Below, in pieces: positions 4,977 to 5,151 of a DNA stretch of 5,151 bases. The DNA is from an uncultured Veillonella sp. (GTDB lineage: Bacteria; Bacillota; Negativicutes; Veillonellales; Veillonellaceae), in the NCBI GenBank assembly GCA_900766125.1, contig CAAFUD010000241.1:1-5151 (forward strand), in the 5' to 3' direction. Each line of letters opens with the position of its first letter. Position 1 is the stretch's first letter. A model generated the notes under the pieces. That model was given only the letters and a program-made list of their open reading frames with translations, was not told the origin of the DNA and made no database searches. The position numbers were made by a program, and so were the translations under genes.

Positions 4977-5151
4977 TTAGCAGTTATGATACAAACCAAT
5001 ATGGCACTCTTTACGATTAGCACCAACTATACGTAAGTATATATAACCTATAATTGCAGAAATAATAGAGCCGATTAATACCCCACCCTTAGCCATCTCT
5101 TGAGCATGACCTGGATCAAAAGCCAGAACGGAAACAAATATACTCATAGTA
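4977..5151 (-). CDS. nhaA: Na+/H+ antiporter NhaA, C-terminal 57 residues (cut by window edge)
   Basis: NhaA is an inner-membrane antiporter that expels Na+ in exchange for protons, for sodium and pH homeostasis. Only the C-terminal end lies in the window. It reads TMSIFVSVLAFDPG, then a last hydrophobic helix AKGGVLIGSIISAIIGYIYLR (about 20-40), then a short hydrophilic tail ending at TAA (4979-4977). This matches the end of known NhaA proteins, where E. coli has TMSIFIASLAF… and a final GILVGSISSAVIGYSWLR-type helix. The ion-binding aspartates and pH sensor would lie upstream, outside the window. The tail after the last helix carries two Cys and two His (C49, H50, H55, C57 of the visible part). 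The start codon and full length cannot be judged. Confidence 0.88.
   Translation of the reverse strand, partial: TMSIFVSVLAFDPGHAQEMAKGGVLIGSIISAIIGYIYLRIVGANRKECHIGLYHNC

Overview
The window looks like a chromosomal segment of a low-GC Firmicute, most likely a Negativicute such as Veillonella. This rests on the AT-rich intergenic DNA and the style of the Prs, GlmU and PurR proteins, and above all on the gene order purR-glmU-prs-pth. That order is a shortened form of the Bacillus cluster purR-yabJ-spoVG-glmU-prs-ctc-pth. The genus is an inference, because no rRNA or other species marker is present. Every gene I can support lies on the minus strand, so transcription runs from the high coordinates to the low ones.

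In the direction of transcription, the window opens with the last 57 codons of an NhaA-type Na+/H+ antiporter (4977-5151). A long stem-loop terminator and a smaller hairpin follow. Next comes a secreted cell-wall protein with a signal peptide, a peptidoglycan-binding domain and a 3D (Asp-Asp-Asp) domain (4127-4735). A second long, nearly symmetrical stem-loop with a U-tract ends that unit. The purR promoter follows immediately and carries two inverted PurBox-like sites. Then come purR (3082-3900), glmU (1573-2946), prs (493-1446) and the first 160 codons of pth (1-482), which runs off the left edge.

The four-gene block links nucleotide, wall and translation housekeeping. Prs makes PRPP, which is the ligand that PurR-family proteins sense. 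GlmU makes UDP-GlcNAc for peptidoglycan. Pth recycles peptidyl-tRNA. The PurBox pair over the purR promoter suggests autoregulation and possibly PRPP/purine-responsive expression of the block. A separate sigma-A-like promoter appears to lie in the glmU-prs gap, and prs-pth are only 10 nt apart.

No CRISPR array, insertion sequence, tRNA or rRNA was found. No stretch longer than 300 bases lacks a gene. I see no clearly new system. The points most worth a second look are the PurBox pair, the two unusually long terminator-like hairpins of almost equal size, and the TTG start of pth.
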